From NCBI GenBank assembly GCA_024275295.1, contig JAJRZI010000110.1, forward strand, positions 27,520 through 91,519: DNA of 64,000 nucleotides, read 5' to 3'. Positions 38,243 to 50,237 of the stretch are shown one piece after another. The notes beneath the pieces are model-generated. The model was given only the letters and a program-made list of their open reading frames with translations, ran no database searches and had not been told where the DNA came from. Origin of the DNA: Gammaproteobacteria bacterium. Its GTDB lineage: Bacteria > Pseudomonadota > Gammaproteobacteria > Chromatiales > Chromatiaceae. Within the stretch, counting starts at the first letter, position 1; each line of letters starts with the position of its first letter. Both the position numbers and the translations under genes were made by a program.

Positions 38243-39631
38243 ATGAATAGAGCAGTGATAGAGATGGCAGAGTATAGATCGCAAATGGGAGCAGGGCATG
38301 GTCGAACCCTGATTGTGGGACTGGGGCTGACAGGTGTCTCCTGTGCGCGTTTTCTGCAGGAACGTAATGTCCCCGTGGTGATTATCGATAGTCGGGCGCA
38401 TCCGCCTGGCCTCTCCATGCTGCGGGAGCAGATGTTCGGGGTGTCGGTGGTGACCGGGGGCTTTGATCCACTGGTCTTTGCCTCAGCTGATCGGCTGGTT
38501 GTCAGTCCGGGGGTGTCGATCCAGGAGCCACAGATTCAGGCAGCGCGCAGACGGGGTGTTGAGGTCATTGGCGATATTGAACTCTTTGCGCATGAGGTGA
38601 AGGCACCCGTGGCAGCGATCACCGGCTCGAATGGAAAAAGCACAGTGACCACACTGCTGGGAGAGATGGCCCGCTGTGCAGGAAGTGAAGTGGCCGTGGG
38701 GGGCAATATCGGACTGCCGGTTTTGGATCTGCTTTCGGATAAAACGGAACTCTATCTGCTTGAGCTATCCAGTTTTCAGCTGGAAACCACCCACTCACTG
38801 AAGCCTCGGGTTGCTGCGGTATTGAATCTGTCGCCCGATCATCTCGACCGTTATGACGGTATTGAGCCCTATGCAGAGGCCAAGCGCGCTATCTACAAAG
38901 GGGCTGAGATCCGGGTATTCAATCAGGATGACCCCAGGGTAATGGCGATGTGTGGTCGGCCGCGGGCGAATGACCTCTTCTTTACGCTGCAGGAACCGAA
39001 TGGCCCCAATGTGTTTGGTGTTCGTTTGCAGGATGGTGAGCCGTGGTTATGCCATGGTGAACAGGCACTGCTGCCGGTTTCAGAGCTGCAACTCCCTGGT
39101 CGGCATAATCTGGCCAATGCGCTGGCAGCACTGGCAATGGGCAGCGCGCTGGAGCTACCGATTGCCGCCATGCGGGAGGCCTTGTGCATGTTTTGTGGCC
39201 TGCCTCACCGTACCCAATTTGTTGCGGAACATGCCGGGGTGCGTTGGTACAACGACTCCAAGGCCACCAATGTTGGAGCCTGTGTGGCCGCGCTGGAAGG
39301 GATGGCAGACGATGTCAACTGCATAGTGCTGATTGCTGGTGGTGAGAGTAAGGATGCGGACTTTTCAGAATTGGCTGCAGTGGTTGAACGTAGCGTGCGT
39401 GCTGTAGTGCTGATCGGTCGGGATGCGGCACTGATTGAAGATGCCCTGGGGGGTGTCGTGCCAGTGGCCCGGGCAGCTGATATGGATGCTGCGGTTGCAC
39501 GGGCCGGTGAGTTGGCCCGGCCCGGTGACTGTGTGTTGCTATCCCCGGCCTGTGCCAGCTTTGATATGTTTCGCAACTTTGAACAGCGGGGCGCGGTCTT
39601 TGCGGATGCGGCGCGGAGGCGGATGGCATGA
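38243..39631 (+). CDS. murD: UDP-MurNAc-L-Ala: D-glutamate ligase
   Basis: Adds D-glutamate to UDP-MurNAc-L-Ala. 462 residues; E. coli has 438. N-terminal Rossmann domain GLGLTGVSCARFL near 29-41; P-loop ITGSNGKSTVTTLLGEM near 125-141; GNIGLPVLDLL near 154; LSPDHLDRYDG near 194; WYNDSKATNVGA near 334. The N-terminus (MNRAVIEMAEYRSQMGAGHGR) extends about 20 residues beyond the conserved part, so a later start is possible (ATG 38264 or 38288). Overlaps ftsW by 4 bases. Confidence 0.95.
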   Translation: MNRAVIEMAEYRSQMGAGHGRTLIVGLGLTGVSCARFLQERNVPVVIIDSRAHPPGLSMLREQMFGVSVVTGGFDPLVFASADRLVVSPGVSIQEPQIQAARRRGVEVIGDIELFAHEVKAPVAAITGSNGKSTVTTLLGEMARCAGSEVAVGGNIGLPVLDLLSDKTELYLLELSSFQLETTHSLKPRVAAVLNLSPDHLDRYDGIEPYAEAKRAIYKGAEIRVFNQDDPRVMAMCGRPRANDLFFTLQEPNGPNVFGVRLQDGEPWLCHGEQALLPVSELQLPGRHNLANALAALAMGSALELPIAAMREALCMFCGLPHRTQFVAEHAGVRWYNDSKATNVGACVAALEGMADDVNCIVLIAGGESKDADFSELAAVVERSVRAVVLIGRDAALIEDALGGVVPVARAADMDAAVARAGELARPGDCVLLSPACASFDMFRNFEQRGAVFADAARRRMA

Positions 39632-40818
39632 GTGCGGTGCTGTCATCCCAGGCAACGGCGGGTGCTTCGCAGTCAGTACTGCCGGAGCTGGATTACTGGC
39701 TGATTGGTGCGGCTGTTGCGTTGCTGGGGTTTGGGGCGATCATGGTGGCCTCTGCCTCCCTGCATGTGGGGGATCGGATGGGGAACCCGTTCTTTCACCT
39801 CACCCGTCACGGCATTGCGATGGGTCTGGGTCTGGTGGGTGCATTGGTTATCTCGCAGATACCCACGAAGCTGTGGGAGCAGTCCGGGACGGCACTCTAT
39901 TTTATGGGTCTGGTGCTACTGCTGCTGGTGTTGATTCCCGGGGTTGGGCGTGAGGCCAATGGGGCCATTCGCTGGATTCCAATCGGTTCGTTCAATCTTC
40001 AGAGCTCAGAGTTCATGAAGCTGTTTTTGGTGGTCTATATCGCCGGTTATCTGGTGCGGCGACAGCTTGAGGTGGCGCACAGTATTTGGGGTTTTGTGAA
40101 GCCGATGCTGCTACTGCTGGTGGCTGCCGCGCTCATCATGCTGCAGCCGGACTTCGGCACGACAGCCGTGCTGCTGGCAACGGCGCTGGGCATGCTCTTT
40201 CTGGGTGGGGTTGCGCTCTGGCAGTTTGCTCTGTTGCTGCTGTCGGCAGGGGTGGCATTGGCGGGGCTGGTGATCTGGTCGCCCTACCGGCTGCAGCGTG
40301 TCACCGGCTTTCTCGATCCCTGGGCCGATGTCAATAACAGCGGCTATCAGCTGGCCCAGGCATTGATTGCCTTTGGCCGTGGCGAGTGGTTTGGCGTGGG
40401 GTTGGGCAATGGCATCCAGAAGCAATTCTATCTGCCAGAGGCGCATACCGATTTTCTCATGGCGGTGATTGGTGAAGAGTTTGGCCTGCTGGGGACGCTG
40501 AGCGTGATTGCCCTGTTCAGCCTGATTGTCTGGCGTGCCTTTCGAATTGGTGCGGCTGCCGAAGCGATAGAGCGCCGTTTTTCAGCCTATGTGGCTTATG
40601 GTTTTGGACTCTGGATTGGCATGCAGGCCTTTATCAATATCGGCGTCAATGTCGGCCTGCTACCCACCAAAGGGTTGACCCTGCCGCTGATGAGCTATGG
40701 CGGTAACAGCATCATTGTGGCCTGTATCGTGATTGGCATGCTGGCTCGCATTGATTATGAGACACGGCGGGATGCTCCGGCACATAAACTGGAGCAGGTG
40801 AAATGGGCGCACGCGTGA
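39628..40818 (+). CDS. ftsW: Peptidoglycan glycosyltransferase FtsW (SEDS family)
   Basis: Septal glycan polymerase working with FtsI. 396 residues and ten helices. SEDS signatures: GREANGAIRWIPIGSFNLQSSEFMKL near 108-133, MLQPDFGTTAVLLATALGMLFLGG near 171 including the catalytic Asp, WADVNNSGYQLAQALIAFGRGEWFG and GLTLPLMSYGGNSI near 350. Start ATG overlaps murD. The N-terminal 30 residues precede the first helix, as in relatives. Confidence 0.95.
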   Translation: MSAVLSSQATAGASQSVLPELDYWLIGAAVALLGFGAIMVASASLHVGDRMGNPFFHLTRHGIAMGLGLVGALVISQIPTKLWEQSGTALYFMGLVLLLLVLIPGVGREANGAIRWIPIGSFNLQSSEFMKLFLVVYIAGYLVRRQLEVAHSIWGFVKPMLLLLVAAALIMLQPDFGTTAVLLATALGMLFLGGVALWQFALLLLSAGVALAGLVIWSPYRLQRVTGFLDPWADVNNSGYQLAQALIAFGRGEWFGVGLGNGIQKQFYLPEAHTDFLMAVIGEEFGLLGTLSVIALFSLIVWRAFRIGAAAEAIERRFSAYVAYGFGLWIGMQAFINIGVNVGLLPTKGLTLPLMSYGGNSIIVACIVIGMLARIDYETRRDAPAHKLEQVKWAHA

Positions 40819-41882
40819 TGAGTATGGCAGGCGGCACGGGCGGCCATGTATTCCCGGCGCTAGCGGTGGCCCAGGAGCTGCGTACCCGTGGTATGGATCT
40901 GTTCTGGCTTGGAACCCGTAACAGCTTCGAGGCGCGGGTGGTGCCGGAGGCCGGTTTCCCGATGGAGTGGATTGATGTGCAGGGTCTGCGTGGCACAGGG
41001 CTGAGCCGCTGGCTGGCTGCCCCGTTCAAGCTGGGCGTTGCGATGTTGCAGGCACTGCGGGTGTTGCGGCGTGAGCGGCCCAGTGTGGTGTTGGGCATGG
41101 GTGGCTTCGTGACCGGCCCGGGCGGTGTGATGGCGCGTCTGCTGGGTATTCCACTGGTCATCCATGAGCAGAATGCGATCCCCGGTATGACCAATCAATG
41201 GCTGTCGCGCATTGCCAATCAGGTATTGGAGGCGTTTCCGGGGAGTTTTGCAGCAGAGCGGCAGGCACAGGTTGTCGGCAACCCGGTGCGTCCCGGGATT
41301 GCAGCACTGCCAGCCCCTGGTGATCGCATGGCCGGTCGTGAAGGGCCATTGAGATTGTTGGTGTTGGGTGGTTCTCAGGGTGCTCAGATCCTGAATGAGA
41401 TGGTGCCCAATGCCTTGGCAAAAATGGCGCCAGGCTCGCGTCCACAGGTGCGGCATCAGGCGGGTCGGGATAAAGATGAAGCAACACTGGCGACCTATAT
41501 GTCAGTGGGTGTAGAGGCGAATGTGCAGCCCTTTGTTGCAGATATGGCAGAGGCCTATGGCTGGGCTGATCTGGTGCTGTGCCGCTCCGGGGCGCTGACG
41601 GTTTCTGAGCTGGCAGCAGTGGGCGTGGCGGCGGTGCTGGTGCCTTTTCCGCATGCGGTGGATGACCACCAGACCCGCAATGCCGCTTTTTTGTGTGATC
41701 AGGGTGCGGCAAGGCTGTTGCCCCAGTCCGGGCTGGATGTGGATAGCCTGTCGGCCTGTCTGAATGAGCTGCTGAGTGATCGTGCGCAGCTACAGCGCAT
41801 GGCGCAACGGGCGCGATCCCTGGCGCAACCTGAATCGACACGGCGTGTGGCGGATATCTGTGAGGAGCTGTGCAACCGATGA
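40803..41882 (+). CDS. murG: UDP-GlcNAc: lipid I N-acetylglucosaminyltransferase
   Basis: Makes lipid II at the inner face of the membrane. 359 residues. Glycine-rich loops [18 protein letters not shown] near 9-26 and [11 protein letters not shown] near 99, acceptor-site [11 protein letters not shown] near 121, donor site [14 protein letters not shown] near 189 and [14 protein letters not shown] near 261. The ATG at 40803 has GGAG 8 bases upstream and overlaps ftsW by 16 bases; later starts at 40818 or 40824 are possible. Confidence 0.95.
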   Translation: MGARVMSMAGGTGGHVFPALAVAQELRTRGMDLFWLGTRNSFEARVVPEAGFPMEWIDVQGLRGTGLSRWLAAPFKLGVAMLQALRVLRRERPSVVLGMGGFVTGPGGVMARLLGIPLVIHEQNAIPGMTNQWLSRIANQVLEAFPGSFAAERQAQVVGNPVRPGIAALPAPGDRMAGREGPLRLLVLGGSQGAQILNEMVPNALAKMAPGSRPQVRHQAGRDKDEATLATYMSVGVEANVQPFVADMAEAYGWADLVLCRSGALTVSELAAVGVAAVLVPFPHAVDDHQTRNAAFLCDQGAARLLPQSGLDVDSLSACLNELLSDRAQLQRMAQRARSLAQPESTRRVADICEELCNR

Positions 41883-43324
41883 ATATAGCAACCAGCAATC
41901 TGTGCCGACGCCCCGCAGAGGTGATGAGTCGGGTAAAGCGTATCCATTTCGTGGGTATTGGCGGCGTGGGGATGAGTGGTATCGCCGAGGTGCTGCTCAA
42001 TCTGGATTTTCAGGTGACCGGCTCCGATGTGCGTGAAGGGCCAACCACCCGGCGGCTGGCAGAACTGGGTGCAGAGATTGTGATCGGGCACCGTTCAAGG
42101 AATGTCGTCGGTTGTGATGCGGTGGTGATCTCCAGCGCAGTGAAAGAGGATAACCCGGAGGTGGCTGCGGCACGGGTACAGCGTATCCCGGTGGTGCCAC
42201 GGGCGGAGATGCTGGCAGAGCTGATGCGCTTCCGCTTCGGCATTGCCGTGGCGGGAACCCATGGCAAGACCACCACCACCAGCCTGGTTTCCAGCCTGTT
42301 GGCGGAGGGTGAGCTGGACCCCACCTTTGTGATCGGCGGCAGGCTCAACAGCGCGGGCAGCAATGCCCGTCTGGGTGAGAGTGACTATCTGGTGGCCGAG
42401 GCGGATGAGAGTGATGCCTCCTTCCTCTATCTGCAGCCGATGCTGGCAGTGGTGACCAATGTCGATGCCGATCACATGACCACCTATGGGGGTGATTTCA
42501 GTCGCCTGCGCAGCACCTTTATCGAGTTTCTGCATCACCTCCCATTCTATGGGCTGGCGGTACTCTGTATTGATGATGAAGAGGTGCGGGGTCTGCTGTC
42601 GGAGATATCCCGCCCAATGTGCACCTATGGCACTGTGGCGGAAGCGGATGTGCGTGCCAGTGATATCCGACAAGAGGGGCTGAAGACCTTGTTCAAGGTA
42701 CATCAGGCAGGCTATCCGCTGCTGGATGTCACCCTGAATATGCCGGGCAGACACAATATGCTGAACGCCCTGGCGGCGATAACGGTGGCGCGTGAACTGA
42801 AGGTGGATGATGCCGCCATTCAGCGCGGGCTGCTGGAATTCCAGGGCATTGGACGCCGTTTTCAGGTGATGGGCGAGTGCCAGACGGTGGCCGGTCGGGT
42901 GCTGTTGGTCGATGATTATGCCCATCATCCCAAAGAGGTGGAGGCCACCATCGACGCGGTGCGGGCAGGCTGGCCGGAACGGCGGCTGGTGATTGCATTT
43001 CAGCCCCACCGCTACACCCGAACCCAGGAGCAGTTCGAGGATTTTGTGCAGGTGCTCTCCCGGGCTGATGTGCTGCTGCTGACCGAGGTCTATGCGGCGG
43101 GTGAAGAGCCGATTGCGGGTGCCGATACGCGCTCGCTGATCCGGGCACTGCGGGCGCGGGGCCAGGTCGATCCGGTGTTTGTTGACCCCATTGGCGAGCT
43201 GGCAACCGTCTTGCCGGGTCTGCTGCAGGATGGGGATATTGTGCTCACGCTGGGCGCCGGGGATATCGGCGGGGTTGCCGCCCGACTGGCAACCGAGATC
43301 AGCCTGACAGGGGATGACCAGTGA
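41879..43324 (+). CDS. murC: UDP-MurNAc: L-alanine ligase
   Basis: First amino-acid addition to UDP-MurNAc. 481 residues from ATG 41879, which overlaps the murG stop (ATGA); a GTG nine bases earlier is less likely. [17 protein letters not shown] near 21-37 is the N-terminal dinucleotide-like loop, [18 protein letters not shown] near 121 is the P-loop, [12 protein letters not shown] near 172, [15 protein letters not shown] near 341, and [16 protein letters not shown] near 372. No irregularity. Confidence 0.96.
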   Translation: MNIATSNLCRRPAEVMSRVKRIHFVGIGGVGMSGIAEVLLNLDFQVTGSDVREGPTTRRLAELGAEIVIGHRSRNVVGCDAVVISSAVKEDNPEVAAARVQRIPVVPRAEMLAELMRFRFGIAVAGTHGKTTTTSLVSSLLAEGELDPTFVIGGRLNSAGSNARLGESDYLVAEADESDASFLYLQPMLAVVTNVDADHMTTYGGDFSRLRSTFIEFLHHLPFYGLAVLCIDDEEVRGLLSEISRPMCTYGTVAEADVRASDIRQEGLKTLFKVHQAGYPLLDVTLNMPGRHNMLNALAAITVARELKVDDAAIQRGLLEFQGIGRRFQVMGECQTVAGRVLLVDDYAHHPKEVEATIDAVRAGWPERRLVIAFQPHRYTRTQEQFEDFVQVLSRADVLLLTEVYAAGEEPIAGADTRSLIRALRARGQVDPVFVDPIGELATVLPGLLQDGDIVLTLGAGDIGGVAARLATEISLTGDDQ

Positions 43325-43484
43325 ACGCATCCACTCTGCGGCATCTGCACATGGGGTGTGGTGAACCATTGGTGGTGTCTTGGTCTGCATTCAATAACGT
43401 AAATAGCAAAGCCAAACAGAAGCGGGTGCCGCCCAGTGGAGCTAAACCATCAAACCAAAAATCAAAGGACAGAGGGAGATGTTA

Positions 43485-45277
<1,793 letters not shown>

Positions 45278-45279
45278 AG

Positions 45280-46077
45280 ATGAAATCAAAGCGTCCCACA
45301 GCAGAGGCAAAAACCAGGATGCCGCCGTTTGCGTCTATTGTGCGCTGGTCTCTGGCCTTGGCGCTGTTTGGGACTATGGGTGGTGGCGCCATGCTGCTCT
45401 CTGCCAAGTTGCAGGACCCACAAACCTTCCCGCTGAAGGTGGTGCAGATAAAGGGTGACTTAAGATATCTTGATCGCCAAAAGCTGGAGCAGGCGATGGC
45501 AGTGCAGGTGCGGGAGGGCTTTTTTACCCTGAATGTTGAGCGGGTGCATGCCAGGCTTCTGCAGATGCCCTGGGTGGCCAGGGTGGCGCTACGCAGGGTC
45601 TGGCCAGATACCCTGCTGATTGCGGTTGAAGAGCAGGCGCCGCTGGCCCGCTGGGGCAAGCAGCAACTGGTGAATCTGCAGGGTGAGCTGTTTCAGCCGG
45701 CAAAAAATGAGATTCCGGCCGGGTTGCCGCAGCTTGTCGGGCCTGAGGGAACCGAGCGTGAAATGGTCTCTCGTTATCGCACCATGCAATCGCGTTTTGC
45801 AGCGGTCGGGTTGCAGATTGCCAGGGTTCAGCAGGATCTCCGTAGCGCATGGCTTATTGAGTTTGCGAATAAGAGCACCATCAGATTGGGCAGTCAGCAG
45901 ATCGATGAGCGGTTAGGGCGTTTTATCCGGCTCTATCCCCGCCTCAAAGCGGCAGGGCGGGGCAGGCCAAAGCAGGTGGATCTGCGCTATACCAACGGGT
46001 TTGTGGTGCATTGGGAGTTGGATGAGCAATCTGTCTCGTCAAAAAAAGGGTTAACCAAACGTAATGAGTTGGGCTAG
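45280..46077 (+). CDS. ftsQ: Cell division protein FtsQ
   Basis: Bitopic scaffold of the FtsQLB complex. 265 residues from ATG 45280, 2 bases after the ddl stop; the in-frame start 30 bases earlier would overlap ddl. Cytoplasmic tail, one helix (about 25-43, WSLALALFGTMGGGAMLLS), then the POTRA domain (about 55-123, FPLKVVQIKGDLRYLDRQKL; LQMPWVARVALRRVWPDTLLIAVEEQAPLARWG) and the beta domain with SRYRTMQSRFAAVGLQI. C-terminus is short and charged. No stops or frameshifts. Confidence 0.94.
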   Translation: MKSKRPTAEAKTRMPPFASIVRWSLALALFGTMGGGAMLLSAKLQDPQTFPLKVVQIKGDLRYLDRQKLEQAMAVQVREGFFTLNVERVHARLLQMPWVARVALRRVWPDTLLIAVEEQAPLARWGKQQLVNLQGELFQPAKNEIPAGLPQLVGPEGTEREMVSRYRTMQSRFAAVGLQIARVQQDLRSAWLIEFANKSTIRLGSQQIDERLGRFIRLYPRLKAAGRGRPKQVDLRYTNGFVVHWELDEQSVSSKKGLTKRNELG

Positions 46078-47313
46078 ATGACTAAAAAAAGTGAAATGAA
46101 CCTCATTGTCGGGTTGGATATCGGCACCTCCAAGGTGGTGGCTATTGTTGGGGAGATCAAGCCGGACGGCGAGATTGAGATCATCGGTATTGGCTCGCAC
46201 CCTTCCCGTGGCCTGAAGAAGGGGGTGGTGGTCAATATTGAATCCACGGTTCAGTCCATGCAGCGGGCGGTTGAAGAGGCTGAGCTGATGGCGGGCTGTG
46301 AGATTCAATCCGTCTATGCCGGGATAGCGGGCAGCCATATCCGCAGCCTGAACTCGCAGGGTGTTGTCGGCATCAAGGATCAGGAGGTGACCCATAGTGA
46401 TCTGGATCGGGTGATCGATGCGGCGCGGGCGGTGGCTATTCCGGCGGATCAGAAGATCCTGCACATCCTGCCGCAGGAGTTTGTGATTGATGACCAGGAT
46501 GGCATACGGGAGCCGATAGGGATGTCCGGGGTCAGGCTGGAGGCCCGGGTGCACATGGTGACCGGGGCGGTGAGTGCGGCACAGAATATCGTCAAGTGTG
46601 TGCGCCGCTGTGGACTGGAGGTGGATGACCTGATTCTGGAGCAGCTCAGCTCTGCCAATGCTGTCCTGAGTGAGGATGAGAAAGAGCTGGGTGTCTGTCT
46701 GGTGGATATTGGTGGTGGTACTACTGATATCGCCATCTTTACCGAGGGAGCCATTCGGCATACTGCCGTGATCCCGATAGCGGGTGATCAGGTGACCAAT
46801 GATATTGCGGTGGCGCTGCGTACCCCGACCCAGCATGCGGAGGATATCAAGATCAAGTACGCCTGTGCGCTTACCCAGCTGGCCTCTGATAACGAGACCA
46901 TTGAGGTGCCCAGCATTGGCAACAGGCCAGCGCGTCGGCTCTCACGTCAAACGTTGGCTGAGGTGGTTGAACCGCGTTATGAAGAGCTGCTGATGCTGAT
47001 TCAGGCTGAACTGCGACGCAGTGGGCTTGAGAATCTGATTGCGGGCGGTGTGGTGCTGACCGGTGGCAGCTCCAAGATGGAGGGGTTGATCGAGTTGGCG
47101 GAGGAGGTGTTTCACATGCCTGTGCGTCTGGGGGTGCCGCAGTATGTTACCGGGTTGGCAGATGTGGTGCGAAATCCAATCTATGCCACCGGCGTGGGCT
47201 TGTTGTTATTTGGGCGAAATCATCATGCCAAGGGGGGTATGGAGTTATCACGAAGCGGTAGTGTGAAGTCGGTGTGGGCGCGAATGAAAAGCTGGTTTCA
47301 GGGCAATTTTTAG
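46078..47313 (+). CDS. ftsA: Cell division protein FtsA
   Basis: Actin-like membrane tether of the Z ring. 411 residues. VGLDIGTSKVVAIVGEI (about 10-26) is the phosphate-1 loop, LVDIGGGTTDIAIF near 208 the phosphate-2 loop and GVVLTGGSSKMEGL near 324 the adenosine site; the 1C domain lies between, with the SHIRSLNSQGVV segment near 94. The C-terminal amphipathic membrane helix (WARMKSWFQGNF) is intact. Starts directly after the ftsQ stop. Confidence 0.97.
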   Translation: MTKKSEMNLIVGLDIGTSKVVAIVGEIKPDGEIEIIGIGSHPSRGLKKGVVVNIESTVQSMQRAVEEAELMAGCEIQSVYAGIAGSHIRSLNSQGVVGIKDQEVTHSDLDRVIDAARAVAIPADQKILHILPQEFVIDDQDGIREPIGMSGVRLEARVHMVTGAVSAAQNIVKCVRRCGLEVDDLILEQLSSANAVLSEDEKELGVCLVDIGGGTTDIAIFTEGAIRHTAVIPIAGDQVTNDIAVALRTPTQHAEDIKIKYACALTQLASDNETIEVPSIGNRPARRLSRQTLAEVVEPRYEELLMLIQAELRRSGLENLIAGGVVLTGGSSKMEGLIELAEEVFHMPVRLGVPQYVTGLADVVRNPIYATGVGLLLFGRNHHAKGGMELSRSGSVKSVWARMKSWFQGNF

Positions 47314-47388
47314 TTGTGAGCTAACAAGCTCGATAAAGAATCTGTTTTTAACGAATTACAATATACCAAGTGTTGAGGAGATAGGGTT

Positions 47389-48573
47389 ATGTTCGAATTG
47401 ATGGATGCATACAGCCAAAATGCAGTGATTAAAGTTATCGGTGTCGGTGGCGGCGGTGGTAATGCAGTCAATCACATGCTGGGGGCCAATATAGAGGGTG
47501 TGGATTTTATCTGTGCCAATACCGATGCCCAGGCGCTGAAGAACAGTGAGGTGAGAACCGTACTGCAGTTGGGTTCCAATATCACCAAAGGACTGGGTGC
47601 CGGAGCCAATCCAAATATTGGCCATGATGCGGCCCTGGAGGATCGGGATCGCATTCAGGAGGCCCTTGAAGGAGCTGATATGGTCTTCATTACTGCGGGT
47701 ATGGGTGGTGGAACCGGTACCGGCGCAGCGCCGATTGTGGCAGAGGTGGCCAGAGAGCTGGGGATTCTCACCGTGGCTGTGGTGACCAAGCCGTTCCGGT
47801 TTGAAGGTTCAAAGCGCCAGGCGGTAGCGGCAGAAGGGATAGAGGTGCTGGCCAAAAATGTGGATTCACTGATCACTATTCCAAATGAGAAGCTGCTTGC
47901 GGTACTGGGCAAAGAGATGTCGCTGCTCAACGCCTTTAAGACCGCCAATGATGTGCTGCTGGGTGCCGTACAGGGTATTGCAGAGCTGATCACCCGTCCC
48001 GGTCTGATCAATGTGGATTTTGCTGATGTGCGCACTGTGATGTCTGAAATGGGTGTGGCGATGATGGGGTCTGGTGCTGCCAGTGGTGAGACCCGTGCAC
48101 GTGATGCAGCGGAAGAGGCGATCAACAGTCCACTGCTGGAAGATGTCAATCTGTCGGGTGCCCGAGGCATGCTGGTGAATATTACAGCAGGTCTGGATCT
48201 GTCGATTGGTGAGTTTGAAGAGGTGGGCAATACCATTAAAGAGTTTGCCTGTGATGAGGCCACTGTGGTTGTGGGTACCGTGATTGACCCTGATATGCAG
48301 GATGAGATGCGGGTGACTGTTGTGGCTACCGGGTTGGGTGAGGTGGCAGCGCAAAGGCAAAAGCCGGTTATCTCACCTGCCACTGAGCGAGTGGCGGTTA
48401 AACTGGTCAATCAGGAGGAGCCTGTCCCCGCTCCGGTGGATTATGCGGATATGGATAAGCCCACTGTAATTCGAAAAGATCCCAAGTTGGCAAAGTCCTA
48501 TGTGGATTCAGCACAGGATAAGGATATGGATTATCTTGATATTCCAGCGTTTTTACGTCGTCAGGCAGATTGA
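47389..48573 (+). CDS. ftsZ: Cell division GTPase FtsZ
   Basis: Tubulin homologue that forms the division ring. 394 residues. [17 protein letters not shown] near 14-30, the tubulin signature [14 protein letters not shown] near 105-118, the T7 loop with [20 protein letters not shown] near 206-225, and a C-terminal conserved peptide [10 protein letters not shown] that binds FtsA and ZipA/ZapD. GAGGAGATAGGG precedes the ATG. It is separated from ftsA by 75 bp. Confidence 0.98.
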   Translation: MFELMDAYSQNAVIKVIGVGGGGGNAVNHMLGANIEGVDFICANTDAQALKNSEVRTVLQLGSNITKGLGAGANPNIGHDAALEDRDRIQEALEGADMVFITAGMGGGTGTGAAPIVAEVARELGILTVAVVTKPFRFEGSKRQAVAAEGIEVLAKNVDSLITIPNEKLLAVLGKEMSLLNAFKTANDVLLGAVQGIAELITRPGLINVDFADVRTVMSEMGVAMMGSGAASGETRARDAAEEAINSPLLEDVNLSGARGMLVNITAGLDLSIGEFEEVGNTIKEFACDEATVVVGTVIDPDMQDEMRVTVVATGLGEVAAQRQKPVISPATERVAVKLVNQEEPVPAPVDYADMDKPTVIRKDPKLAKSYVDSAQDKDMDYLDIPAFLRRQAD

Positions 48574-48645
48574 CAGAGTAGAACCAGGTCAAAAAGTGCT
48601 ATGAATCGAACCGTGAAAGCTGTCACAGAAACTGCTTATGCCATT

Positions 48646-48674
48646 TTGTAAGCCGTATGGTGCTATGGTAGGAT
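48646..48674 (+). promoter_or_regulatory. Probable promoter of lpxC
   Basis: TTGTAA at 48646-48651, 17-base spacer, TAGGAT at 48669-48674, 54 bp before the lpxC start in the ftsZ-lpxC interval. In E. coli lpxC also has its own promoter. Confidence 0.5.
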
Positions 48675-48727
48675 GCTGCCAAATTTCACGGCTCCCATCT
48701 GTAAATGGCAAAAGGTAAAGCTCCATA

Positions 48728-49639
48728 ATGATAAAGCAACGCACGCTTAAAAATGTCATTCGTGCAACAGGTGTTGGGCTACACACAGGTGAAAAAATCT
48801 ACCTGACGCTACGACCAGCCGCCGTCGATACAGGGATCGTGTTTAAGCGTGTGGATCTGGATGATCCGGTTGAGATCCGCGCCTGCCCTGAAAATGTAGG
48901 GGACACCCAACTCTCCACCTCGTTGGAAAAGGACGGGGTCAAGATCTCCACCATTGAACACCTGCTATCTGCTTTTGCCGGTCTGGGTATCGATAACGCC
49001 TATGTCGATGTGAGTGCGCCAGAGGTGCCGATCATGGATGGCAGTGCCGGGCCATTTGTATTCCTGATCCAGTCAGCGGGTGTCGAGGAGCAGAAGGCTG
49101 CGAAAAGATTTGTCCGGATCAAGCAGCGCGTGGTGGTGGAAGAGGGTGACAAGCGGGCCTGCTTTGAACCGTTCGATGGCTTCAAGGTCTCTTTTGCCAT
49201 TGATTTTGATCACCCGGCCTTCACTGAAAATACACGCTGTGCATCAATAGATTTCTCCTCCACCTCCTTTGTTAAAGAAGTAAGTCGTGCAAGAACCTTT
49301 GGCTTCCTGCGTGATATTGAGGCGTTGCGTGAACGTCAACTGGCGCTGGGTGGCAGCATGGATAATGCTATTGTGGTGGATGACTATCGTATCCTGAATG
49401 AAGATGGTCTGCGCTACGAGGATGAATTCGTAAAACATAAAATTCTCGATGCTATCGGTGACCTCTACCTGCTGGGGGACAGCCTTATTGGCTCATTCAG
49501 TGGTTGTAAATCAGGCCATGCTTTAAATAACAAACTCCTCCAGACACTGCTTGAGGATGAAAATGCCTGGGAAGAGGTAACCTTCAAAGAAGAGGGTAAT
49601 GTGCCTATTTCCTATATGAAACCGGTTCACGCAACCTGA
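48728..49639 (+). CDS. lpxC: UDP-3-O-acyl-N-acetylglucosamine deacetylase
   Basis: Zinc deacetylase, the committed step of lipid A synthesis. 303 residues; E. coli has 305. [19 protein letters not shown] at the start, zinc ligand His in [22 protein letters not shown] near 77, [13 protein letters not shown] near 98, and the second zinc motif [15 protein letters not shown] near 237 with its Asp. His264 equivalent is in [13 protein letters not shown]. Last gene of the dcw cluster proper. In E. coli the protein is regulated by FtsH proteolysis through its C-terminal tail; the tail here (YMKPVHAT) does not match the E. coli end exactly. Confidence 0.97.
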   Translation: MIKQRTLKNVIRATGVGLHTGEKIYLTLRPAAVDTGIVFKRVDLDDPVEIRACPENVGDTQLSTSLEKDGVKISTIEHLLSAFAGLGIDNAYVDVSAPEVPIMDGSAGPFVFLIQSAGVEEQKAAKRFVRIKQRVVVEEGDKRACFEPFDGFKVSFAIDFDHPAFTENTRCASIDFSSTSFVKEVSRARTFGFLRDIEALRERQLALGGSMDNAIVVDDYRILNEDGLRYEDEFVKHKILDAIGDLYLLGDSLIGSFSGCKSGHALNNKLLQTLLEDENAWEEVTFKEEGNVPISYMKPVHAT

Positions 49640-49723
49640 TTGGATATTTTCCCGGCTGTTTCTCTGATAGGTGGAATTGAGAACAGAGACGCACTCTTGT
49701 GCCATGGGGTGATCTATAAATTT

Positions 49724-50158
49724 TTAGACTGTCCCGTGTCTGCTGAGACGCTTTAGGGCAGCGCGCAGCTTGGCATCCTGGATGTTATCAGCAGTGGCCT
49801 CAATCAATTTGGCGTTGTCCTGCGAGAGCCGGTGGATGTGGCGTGTTGAACGTGTTTTTGGTTGGTTGCTGATGAATACCCGCACCTCAATTTTTCGCAC
49901 AAGTACGCCTTTGTTTCGGAGTTTTGTTCGGAGATCACGCGAGCAGTAACGTAGACGGCTGGCCCATGCGGATGAGTCAGTATGGACAATAAGTGTGCTG
50001 CAATGTTGCTGTACTGATAGACAGTGTTGATCCAGCGGTGCAGGCAGCAGGCTGCGGGTTAAAATAAGTAACTTTTCTTGTGCACCCAGACTGTTACGCA
50101 GTTCCCTCAGTACGGGGGCTGAATGCAGAAATGTATTGATAGAGCGCGGTTTGATCAT
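49724..50158 (-). CDS. DciA-like protein (DUF721)
   Basis: 144 residues. The conserved DUF721 block spans about 32-100: LLILTRSLLPAPLDQHCLSVQQHCSTLIVHTDSSAWASRLRYCSRDL, in which the WASRLRY segment is the family signature (KH-like fold). DUF721 proteins of bacteria lacking DnaC act as DciA, a loader of the replicative helicase DnaB, so that role is probable here but not shown by sequence alone. It lies between lpxC and the M23 peptidase, convergent with lpxC, a position common in gammaproteobacteria. Confidence 0.85.
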   Translation of the reverse strand: MIKPRSINTFLHSAPVLRELRNSLGAQEKLLILTRSLLPAPLDQHCLSVQQHCSTLIVHTDSSAWASRLRYCSRDLRTKLRNKGVLVRKIEVRVFISNQPKTRSTRHIHRLSQDNAKLIEATADNIQDAKLRAALKRLSRHGTV

Positions 50159-50237
50159 AAGTAATGGAGCCGAGTTAATATCTAGATTTTGCAGATGCGA
50201 TCATCTGCAAAATCTAAAGTATATGCAGGTACTATAA

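Noticed and set aside
42095..43390. 431-codon open frame opposite murC
   Set aside because: No recognisable protein features; it is antisense to a gene with all MurC motifs. Long antisense frames of this type result from codon bias.
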